The notes: generated by a model from the sequence alone, not told the origin. Numbered from the stretch's first letter, positions 36,113 to 45,444 are shown. The stretch: DNA of 64,000 nt from Vibrio xiamenensis (GCF_900100015.1 NZ_FNDD01000004.1:1-64000), one strand, 5' to 3'. A program made the numbers and translations.

Positions 36113-37597
36113 TTAGCGGTGCAGACGAATCCATGTGGTTTTGGTTTCGGTGAATTTTTCCAGTGCGTGCAACGACTTATCGCGGCCATTGCCACTCATT
36201 TTAAAGCCGCCAAATGGCACCGTCATATCCCCTTCATTATAGTTGTTGACCCAAACCGAGCCCGCTTGCAGTTGCTTGGCAACCCGATGTACACGGTTGA
36301 TGTTATCGCTCCAAAGCGCCGCGCCAAGGCCATATTTTGAATCGTTGGCAATTTCAATCGCCTGCTGTTCGCTATCAAAGCCAATCACGCACAACACTGG
36401 GCCGAAAATCTCTTCTTGAGCCACCGTCATGCGGTTATCAACATTATCTAAAATCACCGGCTCAACAAACGCGCCTTGACCGCCAACATCGCCGCCGCAG
36501 CGCAGTCGCGCCCCTTCGGCGACGCCTTGTTTAACATAATTGAGCACTTTGGCTTTGTGGTCTTGGTCGATGAGTGCGCCCATTGCCGAGCTCGGATCAA
36601 GCGGATCTTTTGGCGTAAAGCGCTTCGCAGCGGCGATAACTTTTTCAACAAAAGCATCTTTAATCTGGTTATCGACCAACAAACGCGTTGCCGCAACGCA
36701 CACTTCACCTTGGTTGTAAAAACAGCCCGCAGCGGTTTCTGCCGCGGCGCGGTCAAGGTCGCCACAATCGGCAAATACAATATTGGCATTTTTGCCACCG
36801 GCTTCGGCGAACACGCGCTTAAGGTTGGTTTCACCGGCGCTGACCATCAGTTGCCCGGCGATGCGGGTTGAACCCGTAAATGCAATGCAATCGACATCCA
36901 TATGCCGTGCCAGCGCATCTCCCGCCTCGTGCCCGTAGCCAGTAATCACTTGAAATACGCCGTTTGGCAGCCCAGCTTGAATGGCTAACTGACCAAGGAA
37001 AATCGCGCTTAACGAAGATTTTTCAGACGGTTTCAGAATCACGCTGTTACCGGCGGCTAACGCGGGTCCTAGCTTCCAACAGGCGATCCACAGCGGAAAG
37101 TTCCACGGCACCACCGCTGCCACCACACCAATCGGCTGGTGCGTAATAAAGGCATGCACATCTTGCTCGGTTGGCGCCACTTCACCGTACACTTTATCTA
37201 CCGCTTCAGCGTACCAACGCAGCGCGTTGGCCGCGCCCGGAATGTCGGTGCTGGCGCTGTGGGCGATCGGTTTACCGGTATCTAGAGTTTCTAGCAGCGC
37301 AAGTTGATCATTGTTGGCATCAATAAGGTCGGCAAATTTATTTAGTACCGCTTTACGCACGCTCGGCGCACTTTGGCTCCATTCGCCGCGTTGAAACGCC
37401 TCACGCGCAAACTGCACCGCGGCATTGACGTCTTGCTGATCACACCTTGCAATGTGAGCGATGGTTTCATCGCTGGCGGGATTGACCACAGCAATGGTTT
37501 GGCCTGTGGCGGCGCTGGCGTATTCACCGTTAATAAAAGCACGACTTTCTATCGCGCAGCGCTGTTTGAGTTCATTCCATTGTTGCTGGGTTTTCAT
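36113..37597 (-). CDS. puuC: Gamma-glutamyl-gamma-aminobutyraldehyde dehydrogenase
   Basis: 494 residues, matching E. coli PuuC (495). An NAD(P)-dependent aldehyde dehydrogenase that oxidises the PuuB product to gamma-glutamyl-GABA. Motifs: VVPWNFPLWIACWKLGPAL near 163, GSTRIAGQL in the coenzyme fold, catalytic Glu265 in FAEAGGKN and Cys300 in NQGEVCVAATR. The ATG at 37597 follows GGAGAG by four bases. The gene lies between puuR and puuB, so the PuuR-controlled operon order here is puuD-puuR-puuC-puuB-aguB-aguA. Confidence 0.94.
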   Translation of the reverse strand: MKTQQQWNELKQRCAIESRAFINGEYASAATGQTIAVVNPASDETIAHIARCDQQDVNAAVQFAREAFQRGEWSQSAPSVRKAVLNKFADLIDANNDQLALLETLDTGKPIAHSASTDIPGAANALRWYAEAVDKVYGEVAPTEQDVHAFITHQPIGVVAAVVPWNFPLWIACWKLGPALAAGNSVILKPSEKSSLSAIFLGQLAIQAGLPNGVFQVITGYGHEAGDALARHMDVDCIAFTGSTRIAGQLMVSAGETNLKRVFAEAGGKNANIVFADCGDLDRAAAETAAGCFYNQGEVCVAATRLLVDNQIKDAFVEKVIAAAKRFTPKDPLDPSSAMGALIDQDHKAKVLNYVKQGVAEGARLRCGGDVGGQGAFVEPVILDNVDNRMTVAQEEIFGPVLCVIGFDSEQQAIEIANDSKYGLGAALWSDNINRVHRVAKQLQAGSVWVNNYNEGDMTVPFGGFKMSGNGRDKSLHALEKFTETKTTWIRLHR

Positions 37598-37624
37598 ACG
37601 CTCTCCTGCTGTCTGGCAGGCCAC

Positions 37625-38182
37625 TTAGAAGGTGGTAGGCGTATGCGCGCTCACCATTCTGCATGGCTTGTCTGTGTGATTTGTAAACCGGTGCGGCTGA
37701 GTGGTATCTATGATGTACGACTCACCCGCTTTAATTAGCAAAACCTGGTCTTTGTATTCGAGGGTAATTTCCCCCTCAAGCACAGTGCCAATTTCTTCAC
37801 CTTCGTGTTCTATTCGCGCCGAACCTGTGGTGCCGTGCGGCGGGTATTCTTCAATCAAAAAACCGATTACTTGCTTCGGGTTACCGTTCGTGACCAGTTT
37901 CATCGATACCGATTCGCTACCCATTTCAACGAGTTCATCGGCGGGAATAACCACTTTGCGCTGATTCTCTATCTGCTGTTCAAAGATAAAAAACTCCGAC
38001 AGCGACAACGAAAACACGTTAACAATTTTTTGCAACGAGCTTACCGACGGACTGACTTTGCCATTCTCTATCGATGAAATCGCACTGTGGGTAATGCCAG
38101 CTTTTTCGGCTAACTCCCGCTGTGACAATCCATGCTCTTTGCGTAGCTGAACAATATTTTTACCAACTAACTGATTGTCCAT
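37625..38182 (-). CDS. puuR: HTH-cupin transcriptional regulator PuuR
   Basis: 185 residues, the same length as E. coli PuuR. An XRE helix-turn-helix covers ~8-62 (IVQLRKEHGLSQRELAEKAG, then HSAISSIENGKVSPSV), and a cupin domain covers ~105-180 (EGEEIGTVLEGEITLEYK, LIKAGESYIIDTTQPHRF). In E. coli PuuR represses the puu genes and putrescine relieves it. The gene lies inside the operon, so it should be self-limiting. Three similar 20-bp sites in the puuD/puuA spacer are its probable operators. AGGAGC precedes ATG. Confidence 0.92.
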   Translation of the reverse strand: MDNQLVGKNIVQLRKEHGLSQRELAEKAGITHSAISSIENGKVSPSVSSLQKIVNVFSLSLSEFFIFEQQIENQRKVVIPADELVEMGSESVSMKLVTNGNPKQVIGFLIEEYPPHGTTGSARIEHEGEEIGTVLEGEITLEYKDQVLLIKAGESYIIDTTQPHRFTNHTDKPCRMVSAHTPTTF

Positions 38183-38198
38183 TCATACAGCTCCTGTA

Positions 38199-38945
38199 TT
38201 AGAGAGAAGCTGCCAATATAAATTCTTTAAATAAAATTTGAGAGAAATGATTACTTTTCGCTTTCCATTCTGGGTGCCACTGCACGCCAACAAAGAATTT
38301 GTGTAACGGCAGACTAAACGCCTCTACTAACCCGTCTGGCGCTTTGGCTTCGACCTTAAGGTTTGGCGCCAGTGCTTTTACACCTTGGTTATGTAAGCTG
38401 TTGACTTCAAATGCATCGCTTTGCGGCCAGTGGGCTTGCTGTAACCAAGTTTTAAATACGCCGTCACTCTCTACCACAACGCGGTGCGCCGCGGCATACT
38501 TGACGGCAAAATCTTCAGTCGATGGTTCGCGGTGATCGTCAAATCCAGATTTGTGCACCGCAGGATCAAGGCTGCCACCAAGGGCAACATTCATCTCTTG
38601 AAAGCCGCGACAAATGCCAAGGCATGGCAGGTTGTTGTCCACCGCGTAGCGCAGCAGCGACAGAGAAAGCTCATCACGGCGCTCGTCCATGTAGCTTTCC
38701 GTGTGGGTGGCTTGATAACGATAAGGCGCCACGTTGGAGTGGCTGCCCGGGAACAACAGTCCATCACACATCGCTAACACTTGTTCGAAATCCTGAACAT
38801 CGATCGCCGCCGATAAAATGATCGGCACGCCGCCAAAATCGCTGATGGCCTTGAGATAAAATTCGTTGACTGCCTGAATGTCGTAGCCTTTAAGCGATTT
38901 AGCGCAACTGACTACGCCGATAACTGGCTTTTTAGTTGAAGACAT
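38199..38945 (-). CDS. puuD: Gamma-glutamyl-GABA hydrolase
   Basis: 248-residue peptidase C26 / class I glutamine amidotransferase-like enzyme that splits gamma-glutamyl-GABA into glutamate and GABA. Nucleophile Cys112 is in LPCLGICRGFQEMNV, and His224 and Glu226 are in GVQWHPEWK. The FPGSHSNVAPYRY loop near 65-77 is typical of PuuD. The ATG at 38945 with AAGGATGG upstream is preferred to the start ten codons earlier. It is the promoter-proximal gene of the minus-strand operon. No puuE (GABA transaminase) gene is in the window. Confidence 0.93.
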   Translation of the reverse strand: MSSTKKPVIGVVSCAKSLKGYDIQAVNEFYLKAISDFGGVPIILSAAIDVQDFEQVLAMCDGLLFPGSHSNVAPYRYQATHTESYMDERRDELSLSLLRYAVDNNLPCLGICRGFQEMNVALGGSLDPAVHKSGFDDHREPSTEDFAVKYAAAHRVVVESDGVFKTWLQQAHWPQSDAFEVNSLHNQGVKALAPNLKVEAKAPDGLVEAFSLPLHKFFVGVQWHPEWKAKSNHFSQILFKEFILAASL

Positions 38946-38955
38946 CAAACCATCC

Positions 38956-38975
38956 TTGTTCGATTTATTTAACAA
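38956..38975. promoter_or_regulatory. putative PuuR operator 1
   Basis: TTGTTCGATTTATTTAACAA, an imperfect palindrome (TTGTT...AACAA). It starts 11 bases upstream of the puuD start codon. It shares the pattern GTTCGAnnTATTnAnCAA with two more sites in the same spacer. E. coli PuuR boxes likewise have an AT-rich ATATATT core between inverted arms. Confidence 0.6.
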
Positions 38976-39011
38976 TCACCCTACAAACCGCGCAAAAAAT
39001 TATCAACAGCA

Positions 39012-39031
39012 GTGTTCGATATATTAAACAA
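39012..39031. promoter_or_regulatory. putative PuuR operator 2
   Basis: GTGTTCGATATATTAAACAA, the middle of three sites, 56 bp from site 1 and 63 bp from site 3. Its core ATATATT is closest to the E. coli PuuR box. Confidence 0.6.
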
Positions 39032-39074
39032 ATCGTGATTCAACTCTCCTTTTTGGTCGAAAAAAGCACAAAAC

Positions 39075-39094
39075 ACGTTCGAAATATTGAGCAA
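39075..39094. promoter_or_regulatory. putative PuuR operator 3
   Basis: ACGTTCGAAATATTGAGCAA, the most diverged of the three, on the puuA side of the spacer. The remaining ~190 bases to puuA hold AT-rich promoter-like sequence and no gene. Confidence 0.5.
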
Positions 39095-39287
39095 TTAGCC
39101 ACCAACTGTTACAAGTTAGTTAAAGAACGAATGAAATTATCGGCCTTAGAACTCGCAAATAATTACGTAACTCATTGTAAATAATAAACATAAGTCAGTA
39201 TCAACTTAATCAAATCATTCGTTGTATTAATATTTGCAACATAATGAGGCATTAAACGTCTGATTACGGCTGTTTGGAGAAATAAGA

Positions 39288-40631
39288 ATGGAATCTTACC
39301 TGCAGGAAGTTAAAAATTTTCGCCAAGAATGGCCGGAGATTGAGTTCATCGATCTGATTTTTACCGACATCAACGCCACGCCGCGTGGCAAACGTATTCC
39401 CGTCGAAGGGCTCGAAAAACTTGCCAACGGTGTCGCGCTGCCAATTTCAACCATCAGCTTAGATAATAAAGGCAATGTCGTCGAAGAAGCCGGGCTTGGT
39501 GAAGAACTGGGCGAGCCAGATAACTTGTGTTTTCCGGTCGCCAATACCCTGATGCCAACCGCCAAAACCCAAACGGGTCAACTAATGCTGACCATGATGG
39601 ACGACAGCGGCAAGCGCCCTAACCCATTGTTCATCCGCAATATTGTTGGTGATATGGTCGCAAGGCTACACAACCAAGACCGCTTGCCGTGCATTGCTCT
39701 TGAGCTGGAATTTTATTTGGTGGATAAAAAACGCGGCCCGCGCGGCGAGCTGTTAACCGCCATCAACCCCACCAAACAGACTCGTGAATGCGACACCGAA
39801 GTGTACGATTTAGACGGCCTTGACGACTACGCCGATTTTCTCAGTGACCTTAATGACACTGCGCTGGCGCAAGGTTTAAATACTTCGGGGGCGTTATCAG
39901 AATCGGCGCCGGGCCAATTTGAAATTAACTTTAATCATTCTCAGGATGTGCTGCGCGCCTGCGATGAGATCATCATTGCTAAACGCCTGATTCGCCAAGT
40001 CGCCCATCAACATGGTTTTGACGCCACGTTTATGGCCAAACCGTTTGACGAACAAGCCGGCAGCGGTATGCACATTCACCTGAGTTTGATGAATCAAGCC
40101 GGTGACAATCTGTTTAGCGCTAATGATGGCCAAGCCAGCGAACTGTTTTATCAGACGATGGCGGCGATGCTCGCGCAGACCTCAGATTCCATGGGGCTTA
40201 TCTGTCCAAACGTTAACTCCTATCGCCGCTTTGTGCCAGGCGCCTACGTGCCTACCTTTGCCGATTGGGGCGAAAACCATCGCGGCGTGGCGCTACGTGT
40301 GCCACTCAGCGATGCCAAAAATCGTCGCATCGAGCATCGTATCGCCGGCGCCGACGTCAATCCTTACATTCTCGCTGCAGTAGTGCTGTGTTCAGTATTA
40401 GCGAGTGACCACTACACCAAAGCCCAGTGTCCGCCACCTTTGCATGAGCACGCAGTCGCACTGCCGCTGCGCATGTCTGAGGCGTTAGACCAACTTGAGC
40501 ACAGCGAGCTATCAAGCTATCTGTCCAAAGATTTTGTCGACATCTATTTAGCGTGTAAACGCAGTGAACTGGCGGAGTTTGAACGTCTGATCACGCCACT
40601 TGAAATCGACTGGATGCTGCACTCGGCATAA
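39288..40631 (+). CDS. puuA: Gamma-glutamylputrescine synthetase
   Basis: 447-residue glutamine-synthetase-fold enzyme that uses ATP to join glutamate to putrescine, the first step of the Puu pathway. GS motifs: LELEFYLVDKKRGP with metal-binding Glu, SESAPGQFEINFNH, MHIHLSLMNQAG and the NSYRRFVPGAYVPTFADWG region, followed by an adenylate-site NRRIEHRIAGADVNPYI. The PuuA-like sequence rather than true GlnA is supported by the divergent puuDRCB genes. GGAG precedes the ATG. It is divergent from puuD, with three shared operators between them. Confidence 0.93.
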   Translation: MESYLQEVKNFRQEWPEIEFIDLIFTDINATPRGKRIPVEGLEKLANGVALPISTISLDNKGNVVEEAGLGEELGEPDNLCFPVANTLMPTAKTQTGQLMLTMMDDSGKRPNPLFIRNIVGDMVARLHNQDRLPCIALELEFYLVDKKRGPRGELLTAINPTKQTRECDTEVYDLDGLDDYADFLSDLNDTALAQGLNTSGALSESAPGQFEINFNHSQDVLRACDEIIIAKRLIRQVAHQHGFDATFMAKPFDEQAGSGMHIHLSLMNQAGDNLFSANDGQASELFYQTMAAMLAQTSDSMGLICPNVNSYRRFVPGAYVPTFADWGENHRGVALRVPLSDAKNRRIEHRIAGADVNPYILAAVVLCSVLASDHYTKAQCPPPLHEHAVALPLRMSEALDQLEHSELSSYLSKDFVDIYLACKRSELAEFERLITPLEIDWMLHSA

Positions 40632-40667
40632 GTATTCGCTACTTCGCAAAATATAAGGAAATAACCA

Positions 40668-42143
40668 ATGACTACGCAAACAAAGGCGCTGGATGCGCCG
40701 CTGAAAATCACCAACCAGCATCTCTGGGTCAGCCTTGCTGTGATTGCAACCTTCGTGGCGTTTATCACCATCGGCCTCAATCACAACCCAGATAACAGTT
40801 ATGGCTGGATGAGCCTATTACCGACGGCGCTAGTGCTGGTATTTGCTCTCACCACTCATCGCACCGTGGAAGCCCTATTTAGCGGTGCGATTGCTGGTGT
40901 ACTGATGCTCAACCCCACCGAAGCAGTAGAGCAAATTGTCGGCATCTCAATGGATGTGATGATGGATGAAACCATTGCGTGGATCATTTTGGTGTGCGGC
41001 TTGATGGGCGGCTTAATTGCGGTACTGGAAAAAGGCGGCAGCATTTTAAGTTTTTCAAATTTGTTGGTGACCAAAGTGAAAAGCCGTCGCCAGTCAATGC
41101 TGATGACCTTTGTACTGGGGATTGTGATTTTTATCGACGATTACCTCAATGCGATTGCAATTTCGTCATCGATGAAAAAAGTCACCGACGGCTATCAAAT
41201 CTCACGCGAAAAGCTCGCCTATTTGGTCGACTCCACCGCTGCGCCAATCTGCATTATTGTGCCTATTTCAACGTGGGCGATTTTCTTTAGTTCGCTTTTA
41301 GAAGCCAACGGCGTTGCCGAAACGGGCAAAGGCATTCACACCTATATCGAGGCGATTCCTTACATGGCGTATGGCTGGGTCACCTTGATCATCGTGCTAT
41401 TGGTCGCAATGGAAAAACTGCCTGACTTAGGCGCAATGAAAACCGCAGAGCAACGCGCTCGCGGTGGTCAAGTTCGCCCAGATAACGCCACCGATATCGA
41501 TTTAGGTGACAAGGTTGAAGCGCACAGTAATTCGACCATGGGGCTGATTAACTTTCTTGCGCCTATGGTGGTATTAGTGGCAGCGAGCTGGTATTTCGGC
41601 ATTGACCTGCTTGCCGGTGTGTTTGTCGCGCTGATCTTTACCTTCTGCTTTTACGGTGTGCAGCGTTTGATTCCGATGAACGCCATGTTTGAAGCGGTTT
41701 ACGATGGCATTAAAGTGATGTTGCTGCCTTTGGCGACCGTAATTGGCGGCTTTATGCTTAAAAACGTCAATGATTCACTGGGCGTGACTCAATACGTGAT
41801 TGAAACCGTCAGCCCTTATCTTTCAGCGCAATACTTCCCAGCAATTATCTTCTTGATTACTGGCGGCTTGGTGTTTGCAACCGCCTCTTCTTGGGGTGTA
41901 TTTGCGGTCGCAATGCCGATTGTATTACCACTTGGCGCGCAGCTGGGTGTGCCGCTACATTTAACCGTTGCGGCGCTGCTGTCGGCCTCCGCTGCAGGCA
42001 GTCACTCATGCTTCTTTAGCGATTCCACCGTGCTGTCGGCGCAAGGCTCAGGCTGTACCGCCATGCAACACGCCACCACCCAATTCCCCTATGCGCTGAT
42101 CGGTATTGTCGCCACCGCACTGTTCTTCCTTGCGGTTGCCTAG
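40668..42143 (+). CDS. NhaC-family Na+/H+ antiporter-like transporter
   Basis: 491 residues with about twelve hydrophobic helices, of the Na+/H+ antiporter family that includes NhaC. Visible features: WIILVCGLMGGLIAVLEKGG (~105-124), a buried FIDDYLNAIAIS with paired Asp near 150, VDSTAAPICIIVPISTWAIF, and a C-terminal SAAGSHSCFFSDSTVLSAQG. Members of this group exchange amines or amino acids as well as sodium. It lies 36 bases after puuA on the same strand, so a polyamine, agmatine or GABA cargo is a reasonable guess. AAGGAAATA precedes ATG. Confidence 0.82.
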   Translation: MTTQTKALDAPLKITNQHLWVSLAVIATFVAFITIGLNHNPDNSYGWMSLLPTALVLVFALTTHRTVEALFSGAIAGVLMLNPTEAVEQIVGISMDVMMDETIAWIILVCGLMGGLIAVLEKGGSILSFSNLLVTKVKSRRQSMLMTFVLGIVIFIDDYLNAIAISSSMKKVTDGYQISREKLAYLVDSTAAPICIIVPISTWAIFFSSLLEANGVAETGKGIHTYIEAIPYMAYGWVTLIIVLLVAMEKLPDLGAMKTAEQRARGGQVRPDNATDIDLGDKVEAHSNSTMGLINFLAPMVVLVAASWYFGIDLLAGVFVALIFTFCFYGVQRLIPMNAMFEAVYDGIKVMLLPLATVIGGFMLKNVNDSLGVTQYVIETVSPYLSAQYFPAIIFLITGGLVFATASSWGVFAVAMPIVLPLGAQLGVPLHLTVAALLSASAAGSHSCFFSDSTVLSAQGSGCTAMQHATTQFPYALIGIVATALFFLAVA

Positions 42144-42154
42144 TCGAAACTGGG

Positions 42155-42218
42155 TTACTTGATTACTTCGGTACTTAGTTACTTAGTTACTTAGTTACTT
42201 AGTTACTTGATTACTTAG
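42155..42218. repeat. 8-bp tandem repeat (TTACTTAG), eight units
   Basis: Eight contiguous 8-bp units, four or more exactly TTACTTAG and the rest with one or two changes. The array begins 12 bases after the stop of the NhaC-like gene. All units carry a TTACTT core. Copy-number variation between strains is likely. Confidence 0.85.
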
Positions 42219-42248
42219 TTGTGACTGCTATTTTCTCTCTGTGTTATT

Positions 42249-42276
42249 GCCCTCGTTTACGAGGGCTTTTTTATTT
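42249..42276 (+). terminator. Rho-independent terminator of puuA-nhaC
   Basis: GCCCTCG-TTTA-CGAGGGC followed by TTTTTTATTT, about 105 bases after the NhaC-like stop, with the 8-bp tandem array in between. Confidence 0.88.
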
Positions 42277-42412
42277 CTCGGGTTAACACTTTGACTGAGG
42301 GCAAACCACCAATCATTCCATCCTCTGTAAACCAGCATTTGACATACCATTACAAACGAATACAATTTATATACGTTTTATATATACATCAAATATTATT
42401 GGTATCATCATT

Positions 42413-42655
42413 ATGGGCATCGTTAAAATCTCCGACCAACTGCACGAAGAGCTGCGTAAAGCCAGCTCGGTGATGTCACGCTCGATCAACTCACAAGCCG
42501 AGTTCTGGATCAAAATGGGCATGCTGGCAGAGCTCAATCCAAATCTGAGCTTTAACCAGATCATGAATGATTTGATGCAATCGGCTCAGGTTTCAGCCGC
42601 GAATATCGCGACAACAGAAGACGCCGATAGCCATGAGGAGGCGTTAAATGACTAA
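42413..42655 (+). CDS. ParD-like antitoxin-family protein
   Basis: 80 residues. The N-terminal VKISDQLHEELRKASSVMSRSINSQAEFWIKMG is a ribbon-helix-helix DNA-binding domain of the kind Pfam calls ParD-like; the acidic C-terminus (TTEDADSHEEALND) is where antitoxins bind partners. No toxin gene is adjacent. Instead the last 8 bases overlap the start of a methionine aminopeptidase. The ribosome-binding site before ATG is weak. It may repress its own promoter; the preceding TATATAC/TATATAC-rich stretch (42368-42386) could be the operator, which is weak inference. Confidence 0.75.
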   Translation: MGIVKISDQLHEELRKASSVMSRSINSQAEFWIKMGMLAELNPNLSFNQIMNDLMQSAQVSAANIATTEDADSHEEALND

Positions 42656-43427
42656 TGGCGTCACCATCAAGAATGACCAAGAAATCGTATTGATGCGCCA
42701 AGCCGGTAAGCTGCTGGCCAAGGTGTTTACGATGCTGGATGAGTTCGTCAAACCCGGCGTCTCGACCATGGCGATCAACAATCGCGTCGAAGCGTTTATT
42801 GTCGAAGAGCTTGAATCCCGCCCGGCCAGTAAAGGCCAATATGGCTATCAATATGTCCTCAACTCCTCGATCAATGAGGTGGTGTGTCATGGCGTGCCAA
42901 GCGAGAGCCAAATTTTAAAAGCCAAAGACATCATCAACTTAGATATCACGTTGGAAAAAAATGGCTTTATCGCTGATTCAAGCAAAATGTATGTGATGCC
43001 AGAGGCGAGCCCAATTGCCCGCCGCCTAGTGGATGTCACTTATCAAGCGATGTGGCAAGGCATTAAGCAAGTTAAACCCGGCGCAACGCTAGGCGATATT
43101 GGCCACGCCATTCAAACCTTTGCCGAGTCACACGGCTATAGCATAGTGCGCGAATATTGCGGTCATGGTATCGGCCAAGAGATGCACGAAGCGCCGCAAG
43201 TGCTGCACTATGGAATGGCAGGCCAAGGTATGAAACTCAAGCCGGGCATGACCTTTACCATTGAGCCGATGGTCAACCAAGGCGGCGCCAAAACCAAAAC
43301 CAAACGTGATGGCTGGACGGTGGTCACCCGTGATAAAAAACTCTCGGCACAATCAGAACATACCTTGCTAGTCACAGAAACAGGCTATGAAGTGCTAACG
43401 CTGCGCCCTGAGGAAGTCTTGCTCTAA
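42648..43427 (+). CDS. map: Type I methionine aminopeptidase
   Basis: 259-residue metallopeptidase that removes N-terminal Met. Features: NGVTIKNDQEIVLMRQAGKL, then EVVCHGVPSE, the ligand-bearing INLDITLEKNGFIADSSKMY, GHGIGQEMHEAPQVLHY, FTIEPMVNQGG and a C-terminal SAQSEHTLLVT, covering the Asp-Asp-His-Glu-Glu site. One oddity: the first ligand segment reads LDITLEKNGFIADSSKMY, where most Map proteins have D-x-x-G-x-x-x-D, so the second Asp is shifted or replaced. This is probably not the essential housekeeping copy. It overlaps the ParD-like gene by 8 bases; GAGGAGG precedes ATG. Confidence 0.9.
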   Translation: MTNGVTIKNDQEIVLMRQAGKLLAKVFTMLDEFVKPGVSTMAINNRVEAFIVEELESRPASKGQYGYQYVLNSSINEVVCHGVPSESQILKAKDIINLDITLEKNGFIADSSKMYVMPEASPIARRLVDVTYQAMWQGIKQVKPGATLGDIGHAIQTFAESHGYSIVREYCGHGIGQEMHEAPQVLHYGMAGQGMKLKPGMTFTIEPMVNQGGAKTKTKRDGWTVVTRDKKLSAQSEHTLLVTETGYEVLTLRPEEVLL

Positions 43428-43605
43428 GCACCTAGCTCACCGTTTGTATGACATTTTTGTCGGTTTAACGTACATAAGTCACAATTACTCACCAATAGGC
43501 ATGATTTTACCAATTAATAATATCGTAAATTCCGATTAGTCGGGTCGAAAAGCGCCGCGCTACAATCCTTGCTCAAAGAACAATGATAAGAATGAGGAAG
43601 GATAC

Positions 43606-45261
43606 GTGTCTGTGCTATCCAATTTGTCGATTCGCCGCCGCTTAACTCTCGGCTTTGGCATTTTATTGATTTTAATGGTGACGCTCACCGTCATTGGCGT
43701 CCGTAACGTAAATTTTATCGATGATACCCTGAGCGAAATCAGCGACATTAACGCGGTGAAACAGCGCTATGCGATTGATTTTCGAGGCAGCGTTCATGAC
43801 CGAGCGATTGCGATCCGTGATATTGCACTGGCAACCCAAGACAGCCAAATTCATCAATATGAGCAAGTGATAGCTGAACTGAGCCAAACCTACGCGCGCT
43901 CCAAGCAGCAATTAAGCTTGATGCGCGATTCTGGCATCGTGTTTAGCCAAGAGGAGCGTGACATACTGCGCGCCATCGATGCGCAAGAATCACGCACCCT
44001 GCCCTTGATAAGTCATATCATCACCGCCAAAAAGCGCGGCAGTGATGTCACCACACAAATTCTTGAGCAGGTGCGGCCCGCCTTTATTGACTGGCTCGAC
44101 ACCATTAACCAGTTTATCGATTATCAAGAACATGCCAACCAAATCGCCACCCCGAAAGCTCGTGAGGTGGCGAGCGGCTTTTCTACGCTGATGCTTTGCG
44201 CCACTGCGATTGCCGTGCTGGTAAGCATAGTGGTCGGTTTGCTGATCGAACGTAGCCTACGCCAGTCACTTGGCGCCGAACCGTTTGAAGCCGAACAAGC
44301 TTTGGCAACCATTGCTTCGGGCGATTTGTCGCAGCGCATTAACAGCCAATACTCCGCCAGTATGATGGCCTCGGTGGTCAAAATGCAGACCCAACTCGCT
44401 GCCACCGTGACCAATATTGCCAACGTCGCGAGCGCTCTCAACCTTAAAGCGCAAGATGTATCACAAAGCTCACAGCGCATTTCCGAATCAACCAAAGTGC
44501 AAACCTCGATGACCCAATCCACTGCTGCCAGTTTGGATCAGCTGCGCGCCAGCATTCAAGATGTCAGCGCTGCTGCCACTCAAACCGAGCAAAATTCGAC
44601 GCTAACGCTGGAGTTTGCCACCCAAGGACAGCAAAGCGTGCTGATTAGCCAGCAGCAGATGGAACTGATTGCGACGACCATGGCCAATACCGTAGCCCGG
44701 GTCCAAGATTTAGAGCGCGATATCGCGCAAATTACTGGGATTACTCAGGTGATTAACGGTATTTCTGATCAAACCAATTTACTGGCGCTCAACGCCGCGA
44801 TTGAAGCGGCGCGAGCCGGACAAGCAGGCAAAGGCTTTGCGGTGGTGGCCGATGAAGTGCGTAAATTGGCGCAAGATACCCATCACGCCACTAAAGAGAT
44901 CGATCAGATGATCGGCCAAATCTCGACCAATACTCAAGCTTTGGTCAAGGCGGTAGAAACCACCCAGCCGCAAGTCGAATCAGGTCGAGAGCAAGTGATG
45001 AAAACCCATCAACTGCTGGATAACATTACCAATCAAGCGCGCGATTCGCTGTCTTGGGTAAGCCAACTGGCCACCAATACTCAGGAGCAAACCGGCGCGA
45101 TTGCCGATGTAACCTCGGCAATGGACACCATCCTTAATATGTCGCAAGACGCTCAACTTGAAACCGACAACAACCAGCACACCACCGAGGCGCTGACTCA
45201 ACTGTCGTTTGATTTGCAGCGCGACATTGACTACTTCCATCTTGGTCAGCCGCGCGCATAA
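43606..45261 (+). CDS. Methyl-accepting chemotaxis protein with 4HB-type sensor
   Basis: 551 residues from GTG with AGGAAGG upstream. A helix at ~11-33 ([20 protein letters not shown]) leads to a ~155-residue four-helix-bundle periplasmic domain. A second helix (~198-216) and HAMP segment follow, ending in [15 protein letters not shown]. The signalling tip [18 protein letters not shown] is near residue 388. No C-terminal pentapeptide. Ligand unknown; 4HB receptors bind amino acids, sugars or aromatic acids. Single gene. Confidence 0.93.
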   Translation: MSVLSNLSIRRRLTLGFGILLILMVTLTVIGVRNVNFIDDTLSEISDINAVKQRYAIDFRGSVHDRAIAIRDIALATQDSQIHQYEQVIAELSQTYARSKQQLSLMRDSGIVFSQEERDILRAIDAQESRTLPLISHIITAKKRGSDVTTQILEQVRPAFIDWLDTINQFIDYQEHANQIATPKAREVASGFSTLMLCATAIAVLVSIVVGLLIERSLRQSLGAEPFEAEQALATIASGDLSQRINSQYSASMMASVVKMQTQLAATVTNIANVASALNLKAQDVSQSSQRISESTKVQTSMTQSTAASLDQLRASIQDVSAAATQTEQNSTLTLEFATQGQQSVLISQQQMELIATTMANTVARVQDLERDIAQITGITQVINGISDQTNLLALNAAIEAARAGQAGKGFAVVADEVRKLAQDTHHATKEIDQMIGQISTNTQALVKAVETTQPQVESGREQVMKTHQLLDNITNQARDSLSWVSQLATNTQEQTGAIADVTSAMDTILNMSQDAQLETDNNQHTTEALTQLSFDLQRDIDYFHLGQPRA

Positions 45262-45266
45262 ACTGC

Positions 45267-45303
45267 CGCGCCGAATTCGCCCCAACAAGGTAAATTCGGC
45301 GCG
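45267..45303 (+). terminator. GC-rich hairpin after the chemoreceptor gene
   Basis: CGCGCCGAATT pairs with AATTCGGCGCG (11 bp) around a 15-base loop, six bases after the stop. No T-run follows, so it may protect the 3' end or terminate weakly. Confidence 0.5.
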
Positions 45304-45421
45304 TTAAACGCCGCCTTCTCTCTAACGCTTCAACCCTCTTTACATCACAGTTATCCTGCAAAGTTTTATAGATGTTTCATTAAATATTGAAGTTTATATA
45401 AAAAATATGTACATCTATTAA

Positions 45422-45444
45422 GCAGTTGCCAATTTGGCAACTGC
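45422..45444. other. 9-bp palindrome (GCAGTTGCC / GGCAACTGC)
   Basis: Perfect inverted repeat with a 5-base loop in the 316-base spacer between the chemoreceptor and phosphatase genes. It could be an operator or a hairpin; no T-run. Confidence 0.4.

Noticed and set aside
42155..42218. Possible CRISPR-like array
   Set aside because: Units are 8 bp and contiguous with no spacers, and no cas genes are present.
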